Assembly: GCA_013398055.1 (NCBI GenBank)
Contig: VZRS01014193.1
Span: 157,975 to 221,974, forward strand
Length of the DNA: 64,000 nucleotides
Reading direction: 5' to 3'
Source of the DNA: Ifrita kowaldi
Lineage: Eukaryota; Chordata; Aves; Passeriformes; Cinclosomatidae
A program made the position numbers and the translations under genes. This document shows, one piece after another, positions 49,622-61,470 of the stretch. A model generated the notes under the pieces. That model ran no database searches, was not told the origin of the DNA, and saw only the letters and a list, made by a program, of their open reading frames with translations. Positions within the stretch are counted from its first letter, which is position 1, and each line of letters starts with the position of its first letter.

Positions 49622-49803
49622 TCAGAACATGCAGTTCATACATTTGACAGTTTTACTGCCGTAGTCGATGCATTCTGGCCCGATGCACTCGCAGCAGGCG
49701 TTGTGAAACCATCGGTATTTGGAAGCTCCCATGGACTCGCAAGAGATCTTGCACTGATGTATTGACATGCAGTCATCAAAATACACCACAGTACACATGT
49801 GTT
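49622..49803 (-). CDS. TWSG1: TWSG1 last coding exon, residues 164-223 and stop
   Basis: The exon completes Glu164 and reads HMCTVVYFDDCMSIHQCKIS, then CESMGASKYRWFHNACCECI and GPECIDYGSKTVKCMNCMF, ending in TGA at 49624-49622. This Cys-rich C-terminal domain is nearly invariant in vertebrate twisted gastrulation. TWSG1 is a secreted protein that binds BMPs and chordin, stabilises the complex, and after chordin cleavage promotes BMP release; it therefore both inhibits and supports BMP signalling. The acceptor is TTATGTAG and the phase fits the 57414-57680 exon. All cysteines expected from the family pattern appear present. Confidence 0.96.
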
Positions 49804-52800
49804 CTACATAAGAGGGGGAAAAAATTTGGTTTAAAAGGTCTTAAAGTGTTTTTAAAGGTTAGTTAAAAATTAGTTAAATGCACAGCTTTAGAAGTATGAT
49901 TGCAAACTGACAGGACTATGAGGCATAAGGAAAGAAAGGTGACAGTAAAAGCAGAGAGGCAAGGCAGAGAGACAAGATAAAATCTATCAACTTCAGATTT
50001 TCAGCATCTACAACTCAACCTGTTGACTGATTTCCTTCTGGGTTAATTTACTTCTATATTCACAGGCAAGAATGTTTTTGAGTTTTGTCCCCCAGTTATG
50101 AGAGGTACCTTCTAAGCTGTAAGGATGAGCTATGCCAAAATTGCAATCAGGAATTTGTCCTCTGAAGGTAATATGCTACCACAAAAAACTTCAAGATTAG
50201 AGAAGTTATTTTAAAAAAACATCAAAACCCACTTATTTGGATGTAAATGTTTCTTTCTCCCCGCCCCCCAAACTCCACAATAATCTTCAGCCAGATTAAA
50301 TCAGAGACCTAAAGAATCCTGTTTTCATCAGCATGAAACTGCACACTTTTTTCTTCCTTATTTTTAGCACCACTACCAGCTTCACTACTAATCTTAAAAA
50401 ACCCCTTCTGCCTAAGTGTTGACTTCATGCTTCTAACACCCATGCAATTACTTGAAATGCCATGAAGTTTGGTGTTGCAACATCAAAATGGAGCTAAGGC
50501 ATTCACCACAACTATCAAATAAAACCACCCCCCACCCCCCACCTCAGTCCACTTCCAATTTTCCAAGCTGACAGATTCCACCATCTTTCTTCTGCACTGA
50601 CCAGGTGATTATACCATAAAACTTTGTTCATCCTCCAAAGGACCATGATTACATAGCATTTACCCAGAGCATAACTTGGCACACTTTGGGGAAAGCACAA
50701 CTGGCCGCTGTCTGCAAATATGAATGTCTCACTCACACACAACAAACCAACTTGTGAGCAGGAGATGTCAAGGGGTTTTCTAGCTTATTACTACTCATGG
50801 TGCACCTAGGAGAAACCCACTGATCTACATTCCAATGTGGATTAGAAAAAAAAATTACAAACTTAAATGGTAAATCAAGACAGTGGGTTTGGTTTGGGTT
50901 TTTTTAATGACCAATTTTGACCACCGTCAAATTATTTTGCTACTACCAAAACAGCTGCAAGAAGGTTAGAGGATGTGCTGCCAGCCCACTGAAAGCAACA
51001 GAGTATTCACTGCCTTGGTCAGGCTCCAAACTGATGTACACGACTTGCAGACACCATATACAGTGCAGCAGGCAATAGGGATCTTGGGGAGGAAAGGCAG
51101 ATCCAGAGCTGAAGCAGTTTCTGCTCTCAGAAAAGCTGTGCTGCAAGTAAAGCTGCAGTTGCCCCAAATAAACTTGCAGTACCTGAAGTGCTGCTGGGAA
51201 CATCAACAAAGTGCACTGTGGCTGTGTAAGTCCTGTCCCATTCTTGGCACTTCTATTTCTATAAACTCCTATAATATATCCTGAGGCACAGCAATAACTC
51301 CTCTATTCCAGAGGAATAGAGTTCTCAGAGAACAAAACCTCTGCTTGAAAACAACCAGCATATCTACAGCTTCAGTAAGGGTGTTTGATTCACAGAGAGG
51401 AAGAGGAAAGAGCTGAACAGAAGTGTATGCTATGGTACCATGTGTAAAGAGTGATAGGTATACACCTCAAGTGTTCAGCCAAAGCTGAAAAGTAGTAGGG
51501 AGATGCAGCCACCATGGCCTCAAAGGCAAGAAGGATCCAGAGGCCAGACAGTAGCTCCAACTTTTATGGGGAATGCACAAGGACTTGGCAACATTTCATC
51601 ACCAGTGACAAAAAGCTCAGATTGCCATGGTCCCAAGAAGGAGCACATACCATCCATTCCCAGAAGGTCCAGATAGTCCCAGGTATCTGTTCCCTTCACT
51701 CCTCACAGGAAGTTTTCAGTGGAAGGGTAGGGATGAGAAAGTAGAAGCAAGTCTCCAGGCAGCATTCCTCATGTCCCATCAGTCATCCAAGTCAGTGCTG
51801 GGGTTCAAGCACAAGAACCTTACAAAAGCCTCTGTTGCACATTACTCATACTCTTTATATCCTTTTGTTCAATCTCTATTCAGTCCTTTGATACCTTTTT
51901 AGTAGTTTTCTACTGAAGTGTTACTACATTAAGTTTGACCTTAAATTCCATACAGTCTTAGAAGGTGTCAGCTGGAGGCCCAGAGCCTCTACCTTGAAAC
52001 AGGCAATCCTGGCTAATCTAGAAAGATTTCCTCCTGCAAAATCACCTTTTGGGTGCCATCTCCACCTGACCGACCTAGTCTCTGGATAAGCCTGTGAAGG
52101 TAAAATGATTCCTGGCTATCTCCAGATTGGAGTGAAACAGCTCTTTAAAGGAAGCTACCAGAAGTGCTCACTGCTATCTGTTGATCACAGCATTCCAACT
52201 TGCAACACACAAAGGAAAGCCTAAGGTAGGTCAGGGAAGCTTGTCAGGAAAGCTATGCACACTCTGAGGTGTGCTAACTGCTCCCAGAACCTACAGGCTC
52301 CCTTCACACCAGAGAATGTCCAGTCCCTTCTGTGTAAGGAGACATCTGTGCTCACCTTCATGTTAAACTCATCTCTGAGAGCCTCAGCAGTGTTAGTACT
52401 GCTTCAGAAGTCCTGGTGAAGCCCCCAGTTCACCAGCTAAAGCCTGCAGAAACTTGAAATAAACTTCCTGGAGTAGGAGAGCCTGTAATTTCTAGAATGT
52501 AAAGATCAAAGACACTGAACTGAGAGACATCTCTCCCCCGAGAGATGTCAGAGGAGGCCAGAGGAGCAGCAGCACCTGGCCTATGACTCTGGCAAAACTA
52601 GGTGGCATCAGTCAGCTCCTGTCAGACTGCAGGGACTGGTCTCCTGAACCACTCTCCCAGCACCAAAGCCAAAACTCAACCTTATTATGGTGGCAGCAAC
52701 AACGAAGGACATTAATTTTGACTGACCATAGAGTGGAGAAGAAAGTTTATTTCCACCTGCACACAAGTAAAGAGGGTAGATTCTCAAGGACCAGTACAAA

Positions 52801-55800
52801 AATGCTGCAAAGAGGAGAGAGCAGACTGCATGTGGCAGGCCAGAGCCAGCAGTAGATCCATCTGGTCCCAAGTAGCCTCTTGTAAGCAGCTGGAGGACAT
52901 GCTCCACGTATATGCTACCAAACTGTTTCCAAAGTCTTGCTCGCTGAGAGACTTGCCAGGTCTGAACAAGTCAGATTGGCCAGGGTGCACTTTGTCTCAT
53001 GGCACTCCTAGTCCCCTCCTCAGCAGTGCCTCTGTGCTCGTGTAGAGGCTGAATTACTGAAAGCAGGAGAGTTCCTCCCCTCAAGCACTAAATCCTGCTC
53101 TATAGGCTGTAGAAAGAGAGTTACACAGGGGAAAAAAATACATACCTACAGGCTCAGCTGGGATCTGGGAGAGTATTTAAATTGTTTCACAAACCTAATT
53201 ACAGAGTCATCACTTGGCTCCCTCACTGTAGATAAAAACAATATTACTTAGTGCAGTAACAGCTTTCTCATTTGCATTTTGCCAATTTTCACACACTAAG
53301 GACCACAGACTGCAGATGCAGGGAGGGAGAAGGATGCAGCAGCACACTCTTTTTCCTGGAACATTAGTTTCTCATCTTCTTCCCCCTCACACTTCATACT
53401 CAGTGAAGGTCATGTAGGGGAAACAATAACCAAGTCTAAATTAAAAATGAACAGAAGAAACTACCAGGCTTTGCTATAAAAGTATCCGTATTGGTGTAAT
53501 ACAGAAGAATTTAGCAACTCAGAGAATCTTCCCAGTTAATGATAATTTGCAGTATGGGACCTTTGAAGTTAAATGTGCTATGTAACTTCAGCTGTCTGCT
53601 GGCCAGTTTATTGGTAGTTCTAAAAGTTATTTAAAAAGGTAACTGTCCACCAGCAGTCATACCATTTTATCATAGAACACCCTGGGTTGGAAGGGACCTT
53701 AAAGATCATCTAGTTCCAACTCCCCTTCTGTTGGCAGGGACACACCTCCTGCTAGAAAAAAGACTAATCTAGTACAGTAGCAGGAAGAGGGGAAAGTGAG
53801 AACAAGGAGATTAACCTGCAACTGAATATGAACAATCAATTGAGATAATCTACTACTTTTGGACAAGTCAGTTCTATGTCAATCAGAATTTATAAAAAGA
53901 AACATTAAAAAAAAATCTTCCTAGACTAGCTACAGAGGTAGATGTCTCTGCACTGGATTTCTAGCTCTCCTCTCCCTGTTGCACTGGAGGGGAGCAGAAT
54001 TGCAGAGCAGACACCATCCCCTGTGCCACCGAGCAGTGTAAGACAGAAACTCTTAACTACAACACAGATTTTGTTTTATCAATTGCCAAAAATTATCTAG
54101 TTCCCCTCTCCCTCTCGCCAACATCCTGTCATCATCTGAAACAACTAAGCTTATTTAAACCTCTGAGCTCACAGTTCAGAGCTCTGAGGGTAAGAGCTAG
54201 AAGTGAAACAAAGAGAATAAAGTATGTAGCTCTAGATTAATAACCATCGCAATCCTCTCTGAAGTAGAGGCTCAAGTGCCAGAAACAACTGATAAAAAGA
54301 ACAACAGCAGCTCCAGCAGCGCATGCATAACTTTGGCAACTAAAACATTACAAGTCAATTCACAGGAGGAAAGGCAAGACACTCATTAGGAAAATAATGG
54401 GGAAGTTCAAGGTCTGGCGACCAGGTTCAGAGTAGGCTGGGGCGAGAAAGGAATGCTTTATATCCCACTGCACCCCACCTCCTCCCGGATCCACAGCTGC
54501 CCTCCTGGGGCTGGTGGCTCCACGCCACTCAGGCACAAAGCTCGTGGTTCCCGTGGCTGGTGCTGCTTTTCCTGGCACTCACCCAGAACTGCATCAAGCG
54601 AGTCTGGGCCACCTTAATGGCGATCCCTGCGAGAACGCGCAGCAAAGCTAAAACGAGAGCTGTGTTACACTATGTGACAAGGGATATTTGTAAGCAGAGC
54701 CTTTCCAAATTTTGAAATGTATTCCAGAAGACAGCACAGAGACCACTACAAAATCTACCTCTCGTTAGCCCCTCTCCCTTTACAGGCCATGCCATCGGCT
54801 GCTGCCAGCACACCATGTTGGAGGGAAGCATGCAAGGAGCCACAGAACCACAAAATGGAGGAGGCACAGCACTGTAAAGAAAACATAAGGCATCTGTGTT
54901 CCTGCTTACAGGAATATTCTTTCAAATCCCTGATTGTCACAGCCCTGAAGACAACTGCTTAGCAAATCACCTTAAGGGCATCTCCATTCACCAGACCTGC
55001 CCTCAAGCCTAGCAGCATTTTTGGGGAGAAGGAAAGGGTAAAGACATGGTCTGTTTCTCCCACTGCAGGCTATGCTTGTGTTTATTGCCACGGAGCACAC
55101 ACATCCACATTCACATTCACTCTCTTTCAGTGGTTCTTCTAACACTTGCCAGCTTGTTAAAGGAGTGACGCAATTGTGTGAGTGAACTTTGCATGGGCAG
55201 AAGCCGTCAGGCTCCAGGAACTTCCTTGGCTCCCTCGCTATGCCCATGCTCACAAGGCTCTTTAATCTCAACCTACTACCCTTCTGCCCTTCAATTATGG
55301 GTTTCCCAATGGATTCAGCAAAACAGTATTAGAAACAATGCTACCCCATGGCTCACACAACATCCAACACAATTCCCCAGCTGTCCTGCTTCCACCATAA
55401 TAAACATCAACTGACCAAGACCCAACGCTAATTTTTCTTTCCACCTTCTCTGTTCTCAATGTGCAAATCATCAATGTTTTTATAAGCAAAATTTAATATG
55501 ACTTTCAAGAAAGCAGAGCACTACAAAGTTATCTACACTGTGACCAAGAAGAGACTCTTCAGCAGGCTTACATATTTAGATACTTAAAAGTATAGGAATA
55601 GGATGTGGAAAGTAATTTCCTATCTTTTCCAGTTCTTCACTGGTCACTAAGATGGAGAAGGCATAGCCAATGATTACAAGAACAGCTCTGACATTTATTT
55701 CTGTTTTAAGTGTCTGCTGAGGCCTGAAAGCCAGTGGCATTTGGTAACTATTTCCAAATATAACTGTTGTTTTTGGACTGTCATCATTCCAGTAACAGCT

Positions 55801-57413
55801 CTCTCAACCTAATCTTTAATATGTTCCTAGTAAAAGAAATGAAGGAGACTTTTGACTAAGAAAAAAATGCAGTGTTATGTATTTGTCTGTGTTGTTGAAC
55901 TCGAAACTGCTCCACACCCTTGAGATGCAATTCAAATTCCAAGTTTAATCCACAACTATCATTAGCCCATCCTGTTGGTACGGTAGTAAAGGACTGTCAG
56001 GAAACAGCCATCTGGGCTGCAGTACCTAAGTACAGTGGGATATATTCAAGGCTGTACTAAACATAATTTTTTTTCCCTGAGTTTAATTTATAACTGTAAG
56101 TACTGCAGTCTTTGCACACAGGGCTTTTTGTGGCTTTCCATTTTACATGGCTTTGTACATTATTCTCATAACGGCAAGCAAGCATTTTAATAACATCAAA
56201 GACATATGAATGAGATGCTTTCTGACCATCTGGTTTCCTAGTTCTGGAATTAATTTATTTTTCTAATGTGCCTTAGCCAAAGGAAATTAGAAAAGTTGCC
56301 ATTACGGTTCCATTTAATCAACAGCAGTCCTACTCAGAAACACAACTAGGTCAATGGTTCACACTGGTATGGAAAAGCAGCATGTCCATCAATCAGGGTA
56401 TCTTTTATTGATAAGATAAAAGGGCCATCACAACAGCAACATATGGGCTTACGAATATTTAGTGTGCGTTGGGAAGGAAGCAAAGCATTAATTGCACTAA
56501 TAAAACAAATCAGATACTCTTTTTCCCCTACTAAGCAGCAATTTCACTATGAACTGTTTATGAGATTCTTTAACGTCTGACGTAATGATTTGCAGGGAAA
56601 AGTGTTTCAGGTTTAGTATGGAAACCAAGAAACAGAGAGTATTTTTCTTACACCACTGTCGACACTACCTCAAACTTCTCATCTTCCCCCAACCCAACCA
56701 CAGCAAACAATATTCTGAAGTCTGTTCTCTAAACCGAAGGTAAGAATATAAAAAACTTCATATAAAATAAGAGGAATTAATCTGCAAGTTGAACCCCTAC
56801 CACCAAGTTGTTTATTTTGAAGACAGTCTTTCACATACCCTTCCTTCATCAATCTTTCTGATCTTGCTTAGGTTTACTATTAATCCTGGATTTCATACAC
56901 AACATCCTTCTAAAGATTTCAAGTTATGCCAGCTCAGATGAAAGAAATAAACAACTGTTCCAGTTACAAGTGCTTATGGCATGTGGCTTTCTCAGAGCTC
57001 TTAAGCCATGTTTCAGTTGCCTACCCCTGCACTGATACATGATTTGGATTCAGTTTCTGATCTGTCCTGTCTCCTAAGCTACAGGTAACTGTTTCTAGGT
57101 CAGAGAACATACGGTGCCAGAGCACATGAAACAACATGAACAAACTGCCTCATGCCACAGGAGTAATTATAGAGATAAACTCACGTGGTTCACTGTCTCC
57201 TAAGATCATCAGTCATTTTAACACCATCTTCCATGTTCCTCAACAACTTTGCCTCACTCCTTCTGTTACGTCATGCTCAAAATTAGGCTGAACCTTTCAC
57301 ACTTTCTTATGGGAAAAGAAGAAGCGAGCACAGAGAAGCATAGGATATGCACCGAGAAGGCTCCTGGAAGAGACAAGAGGAGATGCTAGGGCTTTAGACA
57401 CTTCACTCATTAC
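49804..57413 (-). other. TWSG1: TWSG1 last intron (7.6 kb)
   Basis: This intron contains a CR1 3' fragment at 53668-53757. The segment from about 51480 to 53050 is visibly richer in G+C than its flanks but shows no coding sequence or repeat family I can name. No RNA gene was recognised. Confidence 0.8.
53668..53757 (-). mobile_element. CR1 LINE, truncated 3' end
   Basis: ATCATAGAACACCCTGGGTT followed by GGAAGGGACCTTAAAGATCA and CTAGTTCCAACTCCCCTTC is the reverse complement of the CR1 3' terminus. About 90 bp remain, close to consensus at the tail end. Confidence 0.9.
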
Positions 57414-57680
57414 CTTTGTCACTAGAGTAAGGTGTGTGGACATTGTTGTTTGGAACAGAGACGTTCTGATGCTGTGGCTGGTTCACTGTTTCTAAAAAGG
57501 AGACGAGGTTCTCATGGTGTGACAGCTCTTCTGCCACAGGGAAGGAAACAATATTCCAGTTCAGCTGAGTGTCCCCTTCTGTCAGTGCCCGGAAAAGGGA
57601 AGGAATTGGTTCATGCAACTCCTCGACGGTGCTCTTGGATGTTGGAGGTGTGTCACTGTAATTGCGAGGATTGCACATAC
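57414..57680 (-). CDS. TWSG1: TWSG1 coding exon, residues 75-163
   Basis: The exon completes Gly75 and encodes MCNPRNYSDTPPTSKSTVEE through SFLETVNQPQHQNVSVPNNN to PYSSDK. It is the linker between the N-terminal BMP-binding Cys-rich domain and the C-terminal domain. N-glycosylation sequons are visible at N81 (NYS) and N147 (NVS), both at the human positions. Acceptor CCTCTGCAG, donor AAAG|GTAATG, phase 2 on entry and 1 on exit. Confidence 0.96.
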
Positions 57681-60600
57681 CTGCAGAGGAATGAAACAGT
57701 AAATTACACACAACTCCCTAAGCTCTTTTTCTTGAAACAGGCAGGAATGTTTAGAGTATTAAAATTGCCTCTTTTTTTGCTGAACAGAACAGAATGCTTT
57801 CATGTCTCTCCCACTCTCAGCCCAATAGCAGAAGTGCTATAAATACAGCAGGACAAGCTTTCCATAACTGCAGGTTTCGGATTACTCAGACTTCTACAAA
57901 ACACACCTGTGACTCGTGAAAAGAAAAACCTCATCTAAACAGCACTTTGATTCCCTTTTAGTGTTAGCATTACAACTTAGAAAATGGAGGGTTCAGTGGG
58001 AGGTTTGTTTTCCCTGGGACAAGAGACAAAGCACAGTATAATCGATAGTAGCATAAACCTGGAATGCAAGGTTAGGACTGAACAAAGGGAGTATCTTGGT
58101 AAGTCTGAAGTACATGAAACTTTTGATCACAATTCAAGTATTCCATCTCATTTGCTGCAGCAGTGCACTAGATCTTTTTAGTCATCTGCCAGAGATGCAA
58201 AGATCACTATCAGGACAGAGCATGAGTCTGAATTACTTTACTTGTGTAGAGACAGCCAAGATGAACCTCATTTTGCTACTTAGCTGGAGGGTTCACAACA
58301 GGCAAAATACTCATTTCTAGGTTACCTCTTCCTTATTTATCAATGTCTTCTGCAGTATTTTTTTTGAAACCCTGTAGTCTTTTTTCACTTTGCCAATTCC
58401 TACAGAATGTTTTTGTGATATGCAATGCCAGCGCCAGTTTTTCATTAACCATTTAAACACTAACATTTATTACCAGCAATGAAACTGAAGGGAATCTCAG
58501 TTTAAGTCCAATCTGTGGAAACGACCAAAGTTAAAAAGAAAATTTGTATCTGCATAGGTATTTTAAACTCGGGAGCCATAAAACACTATTAGAAGTCACC
58601 TGTCAAGAGACAGGCAAATCCATTTTCCTCATGTACATCTGGATGTCATTTTGGGTAGTTTCACAGACAGAGGTTTAGAGAGCTACAGCTGCAAAGCACA
58701 CCAGTTCCTGAAGTATAAAAGTGATTTGGGAGACGAATGTTCCAAGTCTACCTGTCTCACACAACCAGAGAAGTATCTCCTGCCCCTTAGATCCACTAGA
58801 ACTCCAGCTTCACGAATAATTGTGTTTAACTAGAGCCTTTTACAAACCCATAATCTTCTCAACCTAAGTAGATGGATTTCCGTAATGAACAAAGCAGAGG
58901 GAAGTTTGCCCATGATGATTAGCATGAGATCTAGCAAATCTTAAGCAAGTGGTTAGCATTACCAGCATTTGGTAATAGGAACACTCCACGACAGTCTGCT
59001 CCTATAAAAAGGTGAGCACAGTACAGAGCAGGAAAAAAAATAAGTTTCTGTTCCAAACAACGTCAGGTCACACTAAAAAATAATTCCACTTACGCAAACA
59101 TCCTACTGTAAATGATTGTTTTCCTACTCCTCTCAAATAGGTTTGTTCTTTATGGACCTTCCTGGACTTACTGCTTTAATAAGAAATTTCTATCCCTGCC
59201 TTACCACCTTGTAATAATCATTAATATTAACCATACTTAAAGAAGGACTGTGTTAACCATACAGTTGTAATAAAGGATGCCCACATGAAAATCAGTTAGG
59301 AAGCTATCAAACCAGGTAAGAGTTTTGTACGGATACATCAAGGGATGTATGCTTTAACTGATGTCATTCTGTAAATGTTGTGAAACAGAAACCAGTGGGC
59401 CTTTCTAGACCTGTCAGACCAGACCTCTTCCAAGTTGGATTCAGAAAATAAATTTCACTGATAAGAAAGGGAAAAAAATAACATCAAGATTGTTTATCAA
59501 AGTCCTGTGGAATGTGTACAAGCTTGCGTGCATATCAATGCAGTATGAAAATATTACCCTAGGATGGTACCAAAAAACTGTTGCTCATAGTTTAATTGGT
59601 AAATGCTCATCCACAAAGATCCTTCACTCTTACTGTTTTTAAAAGCAATTGTGTGGGACTCCCCCGCAGGGAGGGAGGCCTAAAAGTCCTGGCCAGAAAG
59701 TTGAAAAGACAAGAGGAATCCTCTGTTTCTTTGCTTCNTGAATTATAATAATATTTTTATATAGTAAATATTATAAAATAGCAGCTTTGGTTAAAATGAA
59801 AATAAAAAAGTTTAACTTACGAGCAACCTGTAAGGATCAAACATGTCTAAACTACTGCTTTGGAATGGATGAGAAGATGCAAAAATGGGCTATCAAAATA
59901 ATGGAAGCAGACAAGCCTTTACACAAGGGACTAGAAGAGCTTAACTCAAAGGGAGCAAGGGACTTGTTGCTGTTCTCCCTCCTCCAGCATGTTTTTCCCT
60001 GAAGGGAGACAACATACACAAACCATGGGGGCATCAGTTGAGCATCAGTACAGCTGGTGGTGGAGGATAGGAGGTAATTCCTGACCTCAGGGCAGACATG
60101 ATCTGAAAGACACAGCAATCTATCTGCTTTTACATTAGACATGATCAGCTTATAAAACATGTAAGTATCAGCTCAGGTATCAGCAAAGAACTGTGTCTAG
60201 GGAGTCGGGTATGGCATGCATTCCTGTTTCCCCATTTGAATAAAGCAAGGATGATCCTACACTGAAGAGGAGTAGGACCATGCCATAGAATCCAAAAAGG
60301 TCAGAGGCACCCAAAGAACCATCAGGAGAAGTTTTAGTTTACTCAGTACTGGGAAACTGAAGCTGAAACCTTGTTAAGTCCTGTCCTGGAAAACACTATA
60401 GGAAAGAGCTGCAGAACAGTGAGTCAGCTGCAGATTTATAAAAAGAAGCTCAAGTGTGGACTTCACAATCCCAAGAGGTAGGTTCTTCCTCTCCCTAGAG
60501 ATCAGTACACTATGCCTTGCTTTCTACAGCAGATAATGGTTCTAAACTAGGGAAATAACCTGCACTGAAAATGGGCATTTTGACACTAATCACCTTCATG

Positions 60601-61370
60601 AAATCAGAGAAAATCAATGTAGAAAAGCTGAGAGCAGGTACAACACTCAAGATGCATCCCCTTCATGGAAGCCAGGACTTTGGATGGCAGCACAGGGAGG
60701 CTTACAACAACCACAGGAGGATGAAGCTTTCATTACATTTAAAACAAGAAGCTGAACTAGAATGCAACCTCCTGAAGCAGGGACAGCACTCACTTGCAGA
60801 GGTCTGGGCACTCTGAACACCACCTGTCAGCAGCAACGTGTTCTTGTTAAGGCTATGATGTACTCCTACAGTAAGACCTTGTCTGCTTCTTTTTTACCCT
60901 TCACAAAGAGCTCTTTTTGTGAAGAACAGAACAGTGAAAACACTGGGCCATGCATATTTACTAGTAGTCCCAACTCAATCCTCAAAGTGTCCCAGTGCTG
61001 TAGCTGTCAATGCACCTTTTACAGGTGGATGGAACGCAGCATCCAACCCCACAAAGCAGGCGCTGTGGAGTTTCCTCAAGATGACAATTCAAACAGGAGT
61101 TTTATATTTGAGGGACAAAATTAATATTTAGCTATTTAACAAGCAATACCTGGACTACTGCCACCCCCAGCTCCAAAGAGCAGACACAGCCTTCAAATGT
61201 TAGGGTCTCCACAATAATTTATTCCCTACCCACACAATGAGCTGTGAGATGCTTAAAAGCACAGATTCTGTCCCAGGGTTTTACTTCTATTTTAAGACTG
61301 TGAGTTCAGCATGTGGCAGGAGAAAGCAATGTAGAAAAAGCAGAAAGTCCCCCCAAAAATGCAAACTTAC
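57681..61370 (-). other. TWSG1: TWSG1 intron (3.7 kb)
   Basis: An AT-rich intron with one ambiguous base (N) at 59738. No exon, RNA gene or clear repeat was recognised; a stretch near 59870-59990 faintly recalls CR1 but was not accepted. Confidence 0.8.
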
Positions 61371-61470
61371 CAACACAGTCACAGCACTCATCCCAAAGTG
61401 TGCCCAGGCAGAGCATACACTCCTTACAGCAGGAACAGTTCCCTTCCCCAGGGCGGCACTGACACAGCTC
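61371..61470 (-). CDS. TWSG1: TWSG1 coding exon, residues 42-74 (N-terminal Cys-rich domain)
   Basis: Thirty-three codons encode ELCQCRPGEGNCSCCKECML followed by CLGTLWDECCDCV, plus the first base of Gly75. This is the Cys-rich N-terminal domain that contacts BMPs and chordin. The sequon NCS gives N52, the third glycosylation site known in the family. Acceptor ATTCCAG, donor GTTG|GTAAGT. Residues 1-41 (signal peptide and the first cysteines) are encoded to the right of the window. Residue numbers assume the 41-residue N-terminal part found in human, which makes the total 223. Confidence 0.95.

Noticed and set aside
59860..59995. Faint CR1-like wording in a TWSG1 intron
   Set aside because: Only short phrases fit the CR1 consensus and the order does not hold. 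It is too weak to report as an element.
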